From a virus, in IMG/VR virus record IMGVR_UViG_3300028920_000056, positions 1-64,000 of that record: 64,000 nt of DNA. The stretch is one strand, 5' to 3'. The notes under the pieces were generated by a model that was given only the letters and a program-made list of their open reading frames with translations, made no database searches and was not told the DNA's origin. Positions 9,029-17,191 of this stretch are shown here, one piece after another (position 1 is the first letter of the stretch; each line of letters starts with the position of its first letter). Made by a program: the position numbers and the translations under genes.

Positions 9029-9567
9029 TAAATAAGATACAATTTATTGATTTCTTTAAATATTTGTATGCAAATAATAAATTGCAATATATTGAAAAAG
9101 ATTTATCGTTATTGTATAATTTTATAAATGGCAAAATAGAAAAGAAAGAAATTATTGAAGAAATAGAAAAAATAATTTTTGAGAATATATTAAAAGAATA
9201 TAAAGATGAAGGCGGTAATGCTGAAGGATTTTATAACCAACATAAAAAGCTTTTAAATAGTGATAATAAGAAAACAATAGTATTTTTAAAAACATTCCAG
9301 TTAAATAATTTAAAAGAACTTAAGAAGAAAACAAAATATCCTGACATATTTTATAGTGAAGAATTAAGAAAAACAATATTAATAGAGCAAAATAGTAAAT
9401 GTTTTTTATGTGGCAAAGATATATCAAATTTGTGGCCACACTTACACCATGTTGACTATGAAAAAACAAATTGTGAAAGAAAAAATTTAGTTTTTCTTTG
9501 TAGTCGGTGTCATGGTAAAACTAATTCTAATAGAAAATTTTGGAAAAAGTATTTAACTGAAAAGTAA
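9025..9567 (+). CDS. HNH endonuclease
   Basis: The C-terminal third carries a zinc-type HNH motif: C-F-L-C-G-K (about residue 129), H-L-H-H-V-D-Y (148), N-L-V-F-L-C-S-R-C-H (163). Two CxxC pairs would bind structural zinc and the HH pair forms the catalytic core. The N-terminal 115 residues are helical and unrecognised. The start overlaps the previous stop by 4 bases. Free-standing HNH genes are common in T4-like phages as homing endonucleases; a role in DNA packaging or host DNA cleavage is possible too. Confidence 0.8.
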   Translation: MINKIQFIDFFKYLYANNKLQYIEKDLSLLYNFINGKIEKKEIIEEIEKIIFENILKEYKDEGGNAEGFYNQHKKLLNSDNKKTIVFLKTFQLNNLKELKKKTKYPDIFYSEELRKTILIEQNSKCFLCGKDISNLWPHLHHVDYEKTNCERKNLVFLCSRCHGKTNSNRKFWKKYLTEK

Positions 9568-9611
9568 TTGAAAAATTACTCATTAAGTAATATTTAATAA
9601 CTGGAGTTAAT

Positions 9612-10517
9612 ATGGCAAAAAGACATAAAGCGATAATTAATATAGATGAAAATGTAAGCTTTCCTAAAGGATTTACAATCTCTGATAATAGAATAGAAGA
9701 CTATTTGCAAAAATTTTTAAAACCATCTGAATATTGTGTGTGGAGGCAGTATTTGCGTTATTGGGGTGGTGATAAATCAGTGGCATATCCAAGTCTTTCA
9801 AAAGTAAGTGAAAAAACTGGTTTGTCTGAAAAGACAATAAGAACTGCAAATAAAGAATTAGTTAAAAAAGGTTTTCTTAAATACAGAAGTGGTTGTGCCA
9901 ATCGCAGCAATCAATATCATTATATTCCAATTGAAGAGTTGATAAAAAAATATTATGGATCTACTACTTTAGCTGATGCAAAAAAAGATTGTATAGAGCC
10001 CATTGAACAATATGATAAAATTCAAAAAGAAACTTTTAATTTATTTAACAAAATAAGCAGTGAGCATAAAGCTTTTTTCACAACATTTAGCAAAGCTTAT
10101 AAAGAAAAAATGGGTATGAAATATGTGCCAAGTAAAAGTGACATGAAAACTCTATCAACTGTCAATTTTAAAGATACTATATTAGACAAAATGTATGCTC
10201 TTGTGAGAACGTTTTTTAACAGCCGAAATAGTTATATCGAAAGGTGTGATTACACACTATTCTTTTTCTTAAGACCAAAGACACAACAAATAATAATAAG
10301 CGAATATAATCAAACCGACGAAGGAATGTGGACTGCCCAAGCTGAAAAACATTGGGACAAAATCGAGAAAGTAATGGGGACAGTAGATTGGAGTTCTCAT
10401 GAAGAAATGGAAATAATGATAAAAGAATTGTTAGGTGCAAGATTGTCAGGCGCAAGCAAAGAACGCGATGACTTTGTAGTTAACTATCTTATCGATAAAT
10501 TAAAAGCTCAACAATAA
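9612..10517 (+). CDS. Winged-helix DNA-binding protein, replication-initiator-like
   Basis: Residues about 35-110 (YPSLSKVSEKTGLSEKTIRTANKELVKKGFLKYR) form a classic helix-turn-helix plus wing of the HTH_36/replication-protein type, where Y-P-S-x-x-x-[IL]-A/S-x-x-x-G is the signature. The C-terminal 190 residues are helical and unrecognised. RBS GGAG lies 7 bases before the ATG. It could be a replication initiator, helicase loader or regulator; the sequence supports only DNA binding. Confidence 0.65.
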   Translation: MAKRHKAIINIDENVSFPKGFTISDNRIEDYLQKFLKPSEYCVWRQYLRYWGGDKSVAYPSLSKVSEKTGLSEKTIRTANKELVKKGFLKYRSGCANRSNQYHYIPIEELIKKYYGSTTLADAKKDCIEPIEQYDKIQKETFNLFNKISSEHKAFFTTFSKAYKEKMGMKYVPSKSDMKTLSTVNFKDTILDKMYALVRTFFNSRNSYIERCDYTLFFFLRPKTQQIIISEYNQTDEGMWTAQAEKHWDKIEKVMGTVDWSSHEEMEIMIKELLGARLSGASKERDDFVVNYLIDKLKAQQ

Positions 10518-10538
10518 AGTATTTATGACACTAATGGC

Positions 10539-10550
10539 AAGATAATTCTG
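10539..10550 (+). promoter_or_regulatory. Phage promoter motif
   Basis: AAGATAATTCTG matches the recurrent motif and lies in the gap before the nucleotidyltransferase gene. Initiation just downstream would keep the GAGGAG RBS (10550-10555) in the leader. Confidence 0.5.
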
Positions 10551-10567
10551 AGGAGAAGTGCATTCTT

Positions 10568-11746
10568 ATGATTATTACAGAGGGCAAGATCAGAGACAGA
10601 ATAGCTATTATATATGGTCGTTTTCAGCCATTAACAAAAGCACATTATGAGATGATTGAAAAAGTAAGAAAAATGTATCATACAATTTTCATATTCCCAG
10701 TACAAGGTCCTAAAGCATATAAAACAATAGCAAAAACTGACAAAGGAAAGAAAAGTGAATTATCTAGAAAATTGAGTAGAAGTCCTTTCCCGGTAGGTTT
10801 AAGAATTGATTTAATTAATAAAGCTTTTCCAAAAATTCCAAGTGATCATATAATACATGCTACTTCAGGTGGGATAGAACATATATATAATACTATAAAA
10901 AGATTACATCCTTCTATTGAAACAAATAAATTAGATGTATATGCTGGTCCTGATGAATATGAATCTTACCAAGCTCAATTAAAATATATAAAAAATAAAG
11001 ATCTTGATATAAAAATAATTAAACATGATGTAGGTTCAAGAGAAGAAGTGTCAGGAACAAAATTGAGAGCTGCACTTACTAATCCCAATAAAGAAGAAGG
11101 TTATCAAATATACAAAAAATTAGCTGCTCCACCATTAGCAGATGAAGGCAGCTATAATAGGTTAAGAAAAGTTATTAAAAAAATTCAAAAAGTGAATATA
11201 GAAGAAAATATGCGATCATTTATGAATCAGATTAAAGAAGACACTTTAGAAGGTATAGTAAAAAACATTAGAGTATATTTAAGAAAATATTATCCTAATA
11301 AAAAATTCAATAAAATCAAATGGGCTGATCATGATTCTTTTATTGCATTTGATAATAAAATTCCATTTAAAAATCGCTCATTAGGAGACAAGTATTGGAT
11401 AAATGCATCAATAATAAAAGTTCCTGTTATTGATTACCATTATTTTGTTGATGTTGATAATATTAGAACAAATAGAAAACCTAAAGTAGTAGTCAGTGAT
11501 TGTGATTATATAACTGAATTATCAGGCACAAGATATTTATGTGCTAAAGGTAATAAAGCCGATATTGTTAGTTTAGATTCAGGTACTAAAGGGACAGTGT
11601 TTGATGTTAAAATAACTGATTTATTTTTTTCACCAAGTCAAGTAGAAGCTACACATAGTCTTTATTTAAGACTATATTATGGCAAACATAAATTTAGACA
11701 TTATAGCAAACAAGAAATTATAGAATTAATATTTAAAGGTAAATAA
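10568..11746 (+). CDS. Cytidylyltransferase-like nucleotidyltransferase with C-terminal tagged domain
   Basis: Residues 17-26 (GRFQPLTKAH) and S-G-T-K-L-R (about 166) are the two signatures of the cytidylyltransferase/NMNAT superfamily ([HT]xGH and ISxTxxR). These enzymes join a nucleotide to NMN, pantetheine phosphate or a phospho-alcohol. The first site has T-x-x-H, within the known range. A second domain (about 220-392) is beta-rich and ends QEIIELIFKGK, the C-terminal tag found on many small proteins here, so this looks like a fusion. The substrate cannot be told. The following gene starts 1 base within the stop. Confidence 0.75.
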   Translation: MIITEGKIRDRIAIIYGRFQPLTKAHYEMIEKVRKMYHTIFIFPVQGPKAYKTIAKTDKGKKSELSRKLSRSPFPVGLRIDLINKAFPKIPSDHIIHATSGGIEHIYNTIKRLHPSIETNKLDVYAGPDEYESYQAQLKYIKNKDLDIKIIKHDVGSREEVSGTKLRAALTNPNKEEGYQIYKKLAAPPLADEGSYNRLRKVIKKIQKVNIEENMRSFMNQIKEDTLEGIVKNIRVYLRKYYPNKKFNKIKWADHDSFIAFDNKIPFKNRSLGDKYWINASIIKVPVIDYHYFVDVDNIRTNRKPKVVVSDCDYITELSGTRYLCAKGNKADIVSLDSGTKGTVFDVKITDLFFSPSQVEATHSLYLRLYYGKHKFRHYSKQEIIELIFKGK

Positions 11747-12060
11747 TGAATGCATTAAATTATTTAGCAGGTAAAGAAAAAATACGACATAGATTGATAA
11801 TAGCACCATTTAATAAAGAAGGTTTTGGTTTTACAATTGATGATTTAGATAATTATGACAAAGCTTTTTTGTATAAACTAAGAGAACTTTGTCAAGTGGC
11901 ACTAGATGATCATTTATCCTTTGATATAAATTTTATGAGTACAGGATATATTGAAGTAACTGCTTCACATTCACCTGACAAAGAATATGATCTAGATGTT
12001 GGGAATTATTATTTTTTCTTTAACAAACGGGGTAGATTTTTGTCATATGATTTTGAGTGA
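11746..12060 (+). CDS. Hypothetical 104-residue protein
   Basis: The protein is not recognised. It has a basic N-terminus (GKEKIRHRLIIAP), a central helix and a beta-rich end (YDLDVGNYYFFFNKRGRFLSYDF). The RBS AAAGG lies in the last codons of the previous gene (the KGK codons), so translation is likely coupled. It opens a run of small genes at 11.7-14.2 kb. Confidence 0.6.
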   Translation: MNALNYLAGKEKIRHRLIIAPFNKEGFGFTIDDLDNYDKAFLYKLRELCQVALDDHLSFDINFMSTGYIEVTASHSPDKEYDLDVGNYYFFFNKRGRFLSYDFE

Positions 12061-12068
12061 GTTTAATT

Positions 12069-12362
12069 ATGTTTAAAGAATATATTGGAAAATGGTTTAG
12101 AGATGATAGATACGATACATGGTATTTTTTTATAGAACTACATAAAGATAAAGAAAAGTCCAATTATCAATATCAGAGAAATCAAATTCGTTTTTCTGGT
12201 TTTACAATGCGTCAACATAGACGAATAAGTTATGTGAAAAACGCATTTCATTATAATATTGAAAATGAAACAAAGCTTAAAAGACTTAAAAAAGTCTTTA
12301 TGGATGAAGAAAAAGATTGGCTTAGTAGAAAAGCTATTAGAAATATTTTTTATAGTGATTAG
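12069..12362 (+). CDS. Small IGKW-family protein with C-terminal IF tag
   Basis: The 97-residue product begins MFKEYIGKWF and ends WLSRKAIRNIFYSD. It is one of four clear paralogues (12069, 12386, 12664, 13162), sharing an N-terminal [EK]-[YK]-[IL]-G-K-W and the C-terminal helix L-S-R-x-[AT]-I-R-x-I-F. The middle is beta-rich and variable, as in a small barrel. A GTG at 12057 is in frame, but alignment to the paralogues supports the ATG at 12069. Function is unknown. Confidence 0.7.
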   Translation: MFKEYIGKWFRDDRYDTWYFFIELHKDKEKSNYQYQRNQIRFSGFTMRQHRRISYVKNAFHYNIENETKLKRLKKVFMDEEKDWLSRKAIRNIFYSD

Positions 12363-12385
12363 TATAATTTTGAGCAGGTTTAATT

Positions 12386-12664
12386 ATGTTTGAAGAGTAT
12401 ATTGGAAAGTGGATATATAATAATGATAGTTATATATTTGCACTTAAAATAACAATACTATCTTTCACAAAAGAAAATAATATGTTGGGTATATATGGAT
12501 TTAAATACTATGGATCAACAGGTATGGTATTCGCATCCAGAAATTATTTTTTAATCACAGAGCCTATTTTAAAATTGAAATGTAAATTTGTTAAAGAATC
12601 AGAAATGATAATATGGCTAAGCAGACTAGCAATTGAATCAATATTTTCAAAAGAGTCATATTAA
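12386..12664 (+). CDS. Small IGKW-family protein with C-terminal IF tag
   Basis: The 92-residue protein begins MFEEYIGKWI and ends WLSRLAIESIFSKESY. The 18 bases before its start nearly repeat those before 12069 (GAG…GTTTAATTATGTTT), showing that gene and leader were duplicated together. The interior diverges strongly from its paralogues. The stop overlaps the next ATG by one base. Function is unknown. Confidence 0.7.
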   Translation: MFEEYIGKWIYNNDSYIFALKITILSFTKENNMLGIYGFKYYGSTGMVFASRNYFLITEPILKLKCKFVKESEMIIWLSRLAIESIFSKESY

Positions 12665-12927
12665 TGTTTGAAGAATATCTTGGTAAATGGTTTATTACCA
12701 AAGGAAAAATAAATTATTTCTTTATAAAATTGTGGATAGGAGGAAGTTCCAGAACACTTGTTGTAATGAGTGGTTTTAATAGATACAATGACAGACGTGT
12801 ATGTTTTTATAAATCATATGCAGTTGGAAATTTAGATTTTTTAAAATATAATATAAAAGAAGTAAACAATAAAGAAGCCAGTTGGCTTAGCAGAAAAACT
12901 ATTAGATCTATTTTTGGGAGTGATTAG
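12664..12927 (+). CDS. Small IGKW-family protein with C-terminal IF tag
   Basis: The 87-residue protein begins MFEEYLGKWF and ends WLSRKTIRSIFGSD, closest to the gene at 12069. The last codons (GGGAGTGAT) supply the RBS of the next gene. Function is unknown; it is a third tandem copy. Confidence 0.7.
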   Translation: MFEEYLGKWFITKGKINYFFIKLWIGGSSRTLVVMSGFNRYNDRRVCFYKSYAVGNLDFLKYNIKEVNNKEASWLSRKTIRSIFGSD

Positions 12928-12928
12928 T

Positions 12929-13156
12929 ATGAATATGAATGATTTTTTAGATGACATGATAGATGAAGACATAACGCCTAAACATACATCAGCAATACAA
13001 CCTTTTTTAAAAAGTGCAGTAGTTGAATTCTTAAAAAAGAATGCGACACCTACCGATGATGAAGTTCATAGTTGGGCAAAGGAAAACAAATTTGACATTC
13101 ACAAAGTTGAAGAAATTATTTATCAAATTGCAAGTACATGTCTAAGGAAGCACTAA
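12929..13156 (+). CDS. Hypothetical helical 75-residue protein
   Basis: The acidic N-terminus (MNMNDFLDDMIDED) is followed by three predicted helices with a helix-turn-helix-like spacing (PTDDEVHSWAKENKFDIHKVEEIIYQI). RBS GGGAG lies 8 bases before the ATG at 12929; a TTG at 12914 would be too far upstream. The 3' end overlaps the start region of the next gene. It may be a small adaptor or virion protein, but the family is not recognised. Confidence 0.6.
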   Translation: MNMNDFLDDMIDEDITPKHTSAIQPFLKSAVVEFLKKNATPTDDEVHSWAKENKFDIHKVEEIIYQIASTCLRKH

Positions 13157-13161
13157 TAATA

Positions 13162-13437
13162 ATGAATTCTAAAATTGGGAAATGGCTAACACCAGATAAA
13201 AGCTTATATTATTTTTTAGTGAAAATGAAAAAATGTACTAGAGTTAGTGTTTATGGTTATGAAATAATAGGGTTTGAATTATATTCAAACACTAGAAGTT
13301 TAAAGTTGCAAAGAAATATAAAAAATAATTTTATTTCTAAAGTAGCGTTAGAGAAAATGTGGACTGAAGATGATGCAAGAGTAATAAGTAGATTACAAAA
13401 GTTAGCTTTGAGAACTATATTTAAAGATAAAGAATAA
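13162..13437 (+). CDS. Small IGKW-family protein with C-terminal IF tag
   Basis: The 91-residue product begins MNSKIGKWL and ends KLALRTIFKDKE. An upstream ATG at 13138 would add eight residues, but alignment with the paralogues at 12069-12927 and the AAGGA RBS within that extension support 13162. The middle section is beta-rich. Function is unknown. Confidence 0.65.
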   Translation: MNSKIGKWLTPDKSLYYFLVKMKKCTRVSVYGYEIIGFELYSNTRSLKLQRNIKNNFISKVALEKMWTEDDARVISRLQKLALRTIFKDKE

Positions 13438-13449
13438 GGAACTATTTGA

Positions 13450-13866
13450 ATGACAAGTTATACACTTAGAAACCCTTTAGAAAATAATTTTGATAAACTC
13501 ATTTTTAAAATGATATTTGATGGTGTAGCTCATGATGACATAGCAATAGAAAGTAGTCAAGCTTGTAGAGATTTTTTTGCAAATGCTTTAAATGCACTTG
13601 ATGACCCAGCTGTAAGATTTAACATGGAAGAATTAAAAAAGGGTTTAAAGTTCACTTTAAATTGGGATAATGTGCTTGCTTTTCAAATGCCAATAGAGTG
13701 GGTAAGTAAAAAAACAGGTAAAAAACATAAGACTGTTAACATAGAAGTTTCAGCACAAGCTGGTTTTATGGATAAATATGGAGATATAGGCGTAGTTGGT
13801 GACATAGGGTTTGAAATTAGTCCTAGTGGTAAGTTAGTTAAAATAAATTGGGATAGGTTAGATTAA
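13450..13866 (+). CDS. Hypothetical 138-residue protein
   Basis: The protein is not recognised. It has an N-terminal helical half and a C-terminal half with several strands (MPIEWVSKKTGKKHKTVNIEVSAQAGF … IGFEISPSGKLVKINW). RBS AAGGA lies upstream. The stop overlaps the next start by one base. No transmembrane or metal-binding motif is seen. Confidence 0.6.
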   Translation: MTSYTLRNPLENNFDKLIFKMIFDGVAHDDIAIESSQACRDFFANALNALDDPAVRFNMEELKKGLKFTLNWDNVLAFQMPIEWVSKKTGKKHKTVNIEVSAQAGFMDKYGDIGVVGDIGFEISPSGKLVKINWDRLD

Positions 13867-14225
13867 TGAAGATCTTTATAATACCAGATATTGACATGAA
13901 AATGAATTATGCCCATGCTTTTAGTTCAATGGACAAATGTATTGAATTTGCACTTAGAGAAACTGCTAAACGCAACACATGGGATTGGAAACTTGAAAAA
14001 TTTAGCAATTTTGATGAAATAAAAAGATCTATGATTGATGAATTGAAGCGCCAACTTTCAAAATTTTATGAATTCGATATAGATTCCGGAGAAACTCCTA
14101 TAGCTCATAAAGGAGCAACAAAGTTTAAAAAAGCAAATATAAATAACATTATAACTCCAGAAATTTTAAGGGTATATTATAAATATTTTATAATGAATGT
14201 TTTTAATAAGGACGAAGATAGATGA
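13866..14225 (+). CDS. Hypothetical 119-residue protein
   Basis: This basic, mainly helical protein is not recognised. It overlaps its neighbours at both ends (1 and 4 bases), so it is part of a translationally coupled run. The last bases (AAGGACGAAGATAG) contain the RBS of the next gene. Confidence 0.6.
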   Translation: MKIFIIPDIDMKMNYAHAFSSMDKCIEFALRETAKRNTWDWKLEKFSNFDEIKRSMIDELKRQLSKFYEFDIDSGETPIAHKGATKFKKANINNIITPEILRVYYKYFIMNVFNKDEDR

Positions 14226-14503
14226 AACTACAAGAAGCATTATTAATAGAAAAGAAATCAGAATTTGATAGATTACAAAAAAACAAAGTTCCTCTTACTG
14301 ATGAAGAAAGAGCAGAAGTTATGAAAGCAAAAGCTATATGGCACCATGGACCACATGGAGAAGCAACTCCAGCAGTATGGAAAAGTAAAAAGAAGGATGG
14401 TTCTTTCATTTACATTACACACACTCATAGAGCATATAATACAGCACCAACTTTGAAAGGTGCTATTTCAAGATATCATAAATTTATTAAAGGTACAGCA
14501 TAA
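14222..14503 (+). CDS. Hypothetical conserved-looking protein (H-rich core)
   Basis: The 93-residue protein starts with the amphipathic helix MKLQEALLIEKKSEF and has a His/Trp-rich core (AKAIWHHGPHGEATPAVWKS, then YITHTHRAYNTA). Clustered His residues could bind metal or be catalytic, but the family is not recognised with certainty. A near-complete alpha/beta fold is plausible. Stop and start overlap with the cupin gene by one base. Confidence 0.6.
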   Translation: MKLQEALLIEKKSEFDRLQKNKVPLTDEERAEVMKAKAIWHHGPHGEATPAVWKSKKKDGSFIYITHTHRAYNTAPTLKGAISRYHKFIKGTA

Positions 14504-14916
14504 TGAAAAAATTAAATGAGTTTTTAAATATTCTTAGAGAATCTAAAGAAAAGGCAGGTTTTCATACCAATATAGAAGAAGACACAAAGAGTAACAACAA
14601 CTTCAGAAAAGTATTATTTACAGCAGAGCGTATTCAATTAGTTTTAATGTCACTGAAACCAAATGAAGACATTGGTCTAGAAAAACATAATGTTGACCAA
14701 TTTTTTAGAGTAGACTCAGGCAATGGTGAAGCTATCATAGATGGACACAAATATGAATTGAAAAATGGTGACGCAATAATAGTTCCCGCAAATTCAGAAC
14801 ATAATATAACAGCTGGAGATGAAGGTTTAAAGTTGTATACACTTTATGCTCCACCACATCACAAAGATGGCATAGTAAGAAAAACAAAGGAAGACGCTGA
14901 AAATAAACCAGAATGA
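14503..14916 (+). CDS. Cupin-domain protein
   Basis: Residues about 40-125 form a cupin_2 barrel. Motif 1 is G-L-E-K-H-N-V-D-Q-F-F-R-V and motif 2 is G-D-A-I-I-V-P-A-N-S-E-H-N-I. Motif 1 has one His and a Gln rather than the full HxH pattern, so metal binding may be altered. Cupins bind metals, sugars or small ligands; the substrate is unknown. The N-terminus (MKKLNEFLNIL) resembles those at 8768 and 30036. Confidence 0.75.
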   Translation: MKKLNEFLNILRESKEKAGFHTNIEEDTKSNNNFRKVLFTAERIQLVLMSLKPNEDIGLEKHNVDQFFRVDSGNGEAIIDGHKYELKNGDAIIVPANSEHNITAGDEGLKLYTLYAPPHHKDGIVRKTKEDAENKPE

Positions 14917-15386
14917 CTAAAGAGCAAATAAAGAAAAAGTTAAATTTAGATAACATTGGCAATTTCTATGAAGGCAGAGCTTGGATCCAGAAAAATGATA
15001 AAGAGGGTCATGTTGATATAAATGGCAAAGTGACAACGCCAATAATTTATGACTATACTGGCCCTTTCCAAGAAGGCAGAGCTCGAGTTAAGAAAAATGG
15101 TAAATGCGGTCATGTTGATCTAAATGGTAATGTAACAACACCAATAATTTATGATGATGTTGGCGATTTCAATGAAGGCAGAACTTGGGTTGAAAAAAAT
15201 GGTAAAGAGGGTCATGTTGATCTAAATGGTAAAGTGACAACGCCTATAGTTTATGATAGTGTTGGCAGTTTCAAAGAAGGCAGAGCAGAAACTCAATTAA
15301 ATAATTTTAGATTTTTTATAAACAAAAAAGGATATCCTACTGAACATAAAGATTTTTATAAATTGATAAAAGGTTTGTTTAAATGA
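14913..15386 (+). CDS. WG-repeat protein with C-terminal LF tag
   Basis: The 157-residue protein has three full and one partial WG-type repeats of about 33 residues (E-G-R-A-x-V-x-K-N-G-K-x-G-H-V-D-L-N-G-K-V-T-T-P-I-I-Y-D). WG repeats form beta-propeller-like or solenoid folds. The ending DFYKLIKGLFK is the shared C-terminal tag, and its codons carry the AAAAGG RBS of the next gene. It is one of five paralogues (also 15383, 21873, 22343, 55486). Function is unknown. Confidence 0.8.
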   Translation: MTKEQIKKKLNLDNIGNFYEGRAWIQKNDKEGHVDINGKVTTPIIYDYTGPFQEGRARVKKNGKCGHVDLNGNVTTPIIYDDVGDFNEGRTWVEKNGKEGHVDLNGKVTTPIVYDSVGSFKEGRAETQLNNFRFFINKKGYPTEHKDFYKLIKGLFK

Positions 15387-15844
15387 CTAAAGAACAAATA
15401 AAGAAAAAACTAAAGCTAGATGAAATTGGCTCTTTCTCTGAAGGCAGAGCTCGAGTTAAGAAAAATGGTAAATATGGCCATATTGACAAAAATGGCAAAG
15501 TGACAACGCCAATAGTTTATGGGGGTGTTGGCAATTTCTATGAAGGCAGAGCTTGGGTTAAGAAAAATGGAAAAGAGGGTCATGTTGATCTAAATGGTAA
15601 TGTGACAACACCAATAATTTATGATGATGTTGGCCCTTTCAATGAAGGCAGAGCTTGGGTCCAGAAAAATGGTAAAGAGGGTCATGTTGATCTAAATGGT
15701 AAAGTGACAACGCCTATAGTTTATGATAGTGTTGGCTATTTCCAAGAAGGCAGAGCTAGAGCTGTAATCAAAAATTTTGGATTTTATATAAACAAAAAAG
15801 GATATCCATTTGATTTTTATAAATTGATAAAGAGTATATTCTAA
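15383..15844 (+). CDS. WG-repeat protein with C-terminal tag
   Basis: This is a tandem copy of the previous gene: 153 residues with three full and one partial repeat and the same start (MTKEQIKKKL) and ending (FYKLIKSIF). At the DNA level long runs are near-identical to 14913-15386, so the pair can recombine. Stop and start overlap by 4 bases (ATGA). The end differs from the paralogues by a small deletion (no EHKD before FYKLIK). Function is unknown. Confidence 0.8.
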   Translation: MTKEQIKKKLKLDEIGSFSEGRARVKKNGKYGHIDKNGKVTTPIVYGGVGNFYEGRAWVKKNGKEGHVDLNGNVTTPIIYDDVGPFNEGRAWVQKNGKEGHVDLNGKVTTPIVYDSVGYFQEGRARAVIKNFGFYINKKGYPFDFYKLIKSIF

Positions 15845-16158
15845 TGAACTTTATGCATGAAGCAATCAAACAAATATTTATTCACGGGAAAGGATTTCTA
15901 AGTGGAAATATAGATAGCTATCTATATAATGAACTAGAAGATATCTGCTTAAATGAAAGAGAATATTTAGAAATTATTGAATGTGAAGAAATAGAATTTA
16001 AAAAAGATCATTTCACTTTTTTATTAGCTGTTAACGATGTTCAAAAAAGATTAGAGTGGAATGAAAATAATTTACCATGGGTAAAAATAACAGTACAATA
16101 TAATAGTGCAAAATGGGATGCCGAATATGGGTATGGTCACTCACCATATAACAAATAG
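15844..16158 (+). CDS. Hypothetical 104-residue protein
   Basis: This acidic protein is not recognised. It begins MNFMHEAIKQIFIHGKGFLSGNID, so an F-x-x-[AI]-[IL]-K-x-I-F-like helix is placed at the N-terminus rather than the C-terminus. The second half is beta-rich with a Trp-containing end (LPWVKITVQYNSAKWDAEYGYG). It resembles the gene at 16440 in plan (…IIQGIFISNHFTSELIKACEEALEYY… then beta strands). Confidence 0.6.
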   Translation: MNFMHEAIKQIFIHGKGFLSGNIDSYLYNELEDICLNEREYLEIIECEEIEFKKDHFTFLLAVNDVQKRLEWNENNLPWVKITVQYNSAKWDAEYGYGHSPYNK

Positions 16159-16176
16159 AACTTTGGAAGTCTAATA

Positions 16177-16440
16177 ATGGACTTAGAAAAAATGTTAGAA
16201 AAACTAAATCAAGAACTTGGAGAAGCAAAAGAAATTCCTAGTAAACATCCTGGGAAAGAGATTTCTGCTGAAAAGAGAAGTGAGATAGTAAAGAAAGCAA
16301 AGAAGGGTGAAGACATTGGGAAAAAAGGTAAGAAGTTCAAAGAAGTGGCAAAGAAGGCTGCTGAGCATTATGGCTCAAAAGAATCAGGCAAGAGAATTGC
16401 TGCATCTGCAATGTGGAAAAATATTAAAAAGAAAGGATAA
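16177..16440 (+). CDS. Small Lys-rich helical protein
   Basis: The 87-residue protein is about one third Lys/Glu. It ends with E-S-G-K-R-I-A-A-S-A-M-W-K-N-I-K-K-K-G, a pattern seen in small phage proteins that may bind nucleic acid. Helical throughout; no membrane segment. The stop overlaps the next start by one base. Confidence 0.65.
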   Translation: MDLEKMLEKLNQELGEAKEIPSKHPGKEISAEKRSEIVKKAKKGEDIGKKGKKFKEVAKKAAEHYGSKESGKRIAASAMWKNIKKKG

Positions 16441-16730
16441 TGGTGAAATTTAAAGATTTAGATTTCAAAAAAGACATTATACAAGGTATATTTATCTCAA
16501 ATCATTTTACATCAGAATTGATAAAAGCATGTGAAGAGGCATTGGAATATTATACTACTTATCATTCTATAGATGTTGACGCAAATGATATCTCTTGGCA
16601 AATTGATGCATCTAGTCGTATATATTTGATTCTTGGCGGGAATATGATGGGTACAGATGAGCCAGCAGATTTTTTTATTGAATTTGATAGTAATGGAAAA
16701 ATACTTGATGCAAGAGCACAATGGGGATAG
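16440..16730 (+). CDS. Hypothetical 96-residue protein
   Basis: The protein is not recognised. An N-terminal helix (DIIQGIFISNHFTSELIKACEEALEYY) is followed by beta strands (ISWQIDASSRIYLILGG … DFFIEFDSNGKILDARAQW). It resembles the neighbours at 15844 and 16721 in helix-then-strands plan, so the three may be diverged paralogues. It overlaps the next gene by 10 bases. Confidence 0.6.
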   Translation: MVKFKDLDFKKDIIQGIFISNHFTSELIKACEEALEYYTTYHSIDVDANDISWQIDASSRIYLILGGNMMGTDEPADFFIEFDSNGKILDARAQWG

Positions 16731-17053
16731 AATTGAATATTAATGTTGATATCAAAAAATTTTATTTTTATGTTATTTTTTCTAGCACATATGAAGATAC
16801 AGTATTAAGAACTGGTGACAAAGTTATAGTGCACGAAGGTTTTCTTAACAAAGAATTCCATGAATTGCTAGAACATATTATTCAGCAAATTAAAGAAGGA
16901 ATTTTGTTAAGAAGGGATTTAATGGATTTAGATATTAATAAAAGAACTTTAGGGATTGAAATTAGCATTAGTGCTGACTGTGGTAATAAAACAGCTACAG
17001 CTGTTTTTAAAGGTGAAAATGGTTACTTAAATTATGTAACATTAGAGTATTAA
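16721..17053 (+). CDS. Hypothetical 110-residue protein
   Basis: The protein is not recognised. It has N-terminal strands (IELNINVDIKKFYFYVIFS), a central helix (FHELLEHIIQQIKEGILLRRDLM) and C-terminal strands. Its ATG lies inside the end of the previous gene. A 135-base gap follows which holds the start-codon hairpin of the next gene and a short degenerate reading frame, but no clear gene. Confidence 0.55.
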   Translation: MGIELNINVDIKKFYFYVIFSSTYEDTVLRTGDKVIVHEGFLNKEFHELLEHIIQQIKEGILLRRDLMDLDINKRTLGIEISISADCGNKTATAVFKGENGYLNYVTLEY

Positions 17054-17162
17054 ACGAACTTACAAAATTAATAGAAAGCTTACTAAATGATGGTGGAAAG
17101 AGACTTTTTCTTAGGGAGAAAGAAAAATAATTGATGCAATAGCATGACATGCTTAATAAATG

Positions 17163-17191
17163 CATAGTTACTTTTACAGGAGGTAACTATG
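17163..17191 (+). promoter_or_regulatory. Start-codon hairpin (translation control candidate)
   Basis: A perfect 9-bp inverted repeat, CATAGTTAC (17163-17171) and GTAACTATG (17183-17191), pairs the start codon of the ligase-like gene. Most of the AGGAGG RBS is in the 11-base loop. Folding would hide the ATG, so expression may depend on RNA melting or a binding protein. Confidence 0.55.

Noticed and set aside
17054-17162. Short frame ending LNDGGKRLFLREKEK before the ligase-like gene
   Set aside because: It has no start codon with RBS at the proper place and is short; at most a remnant of a small gene.
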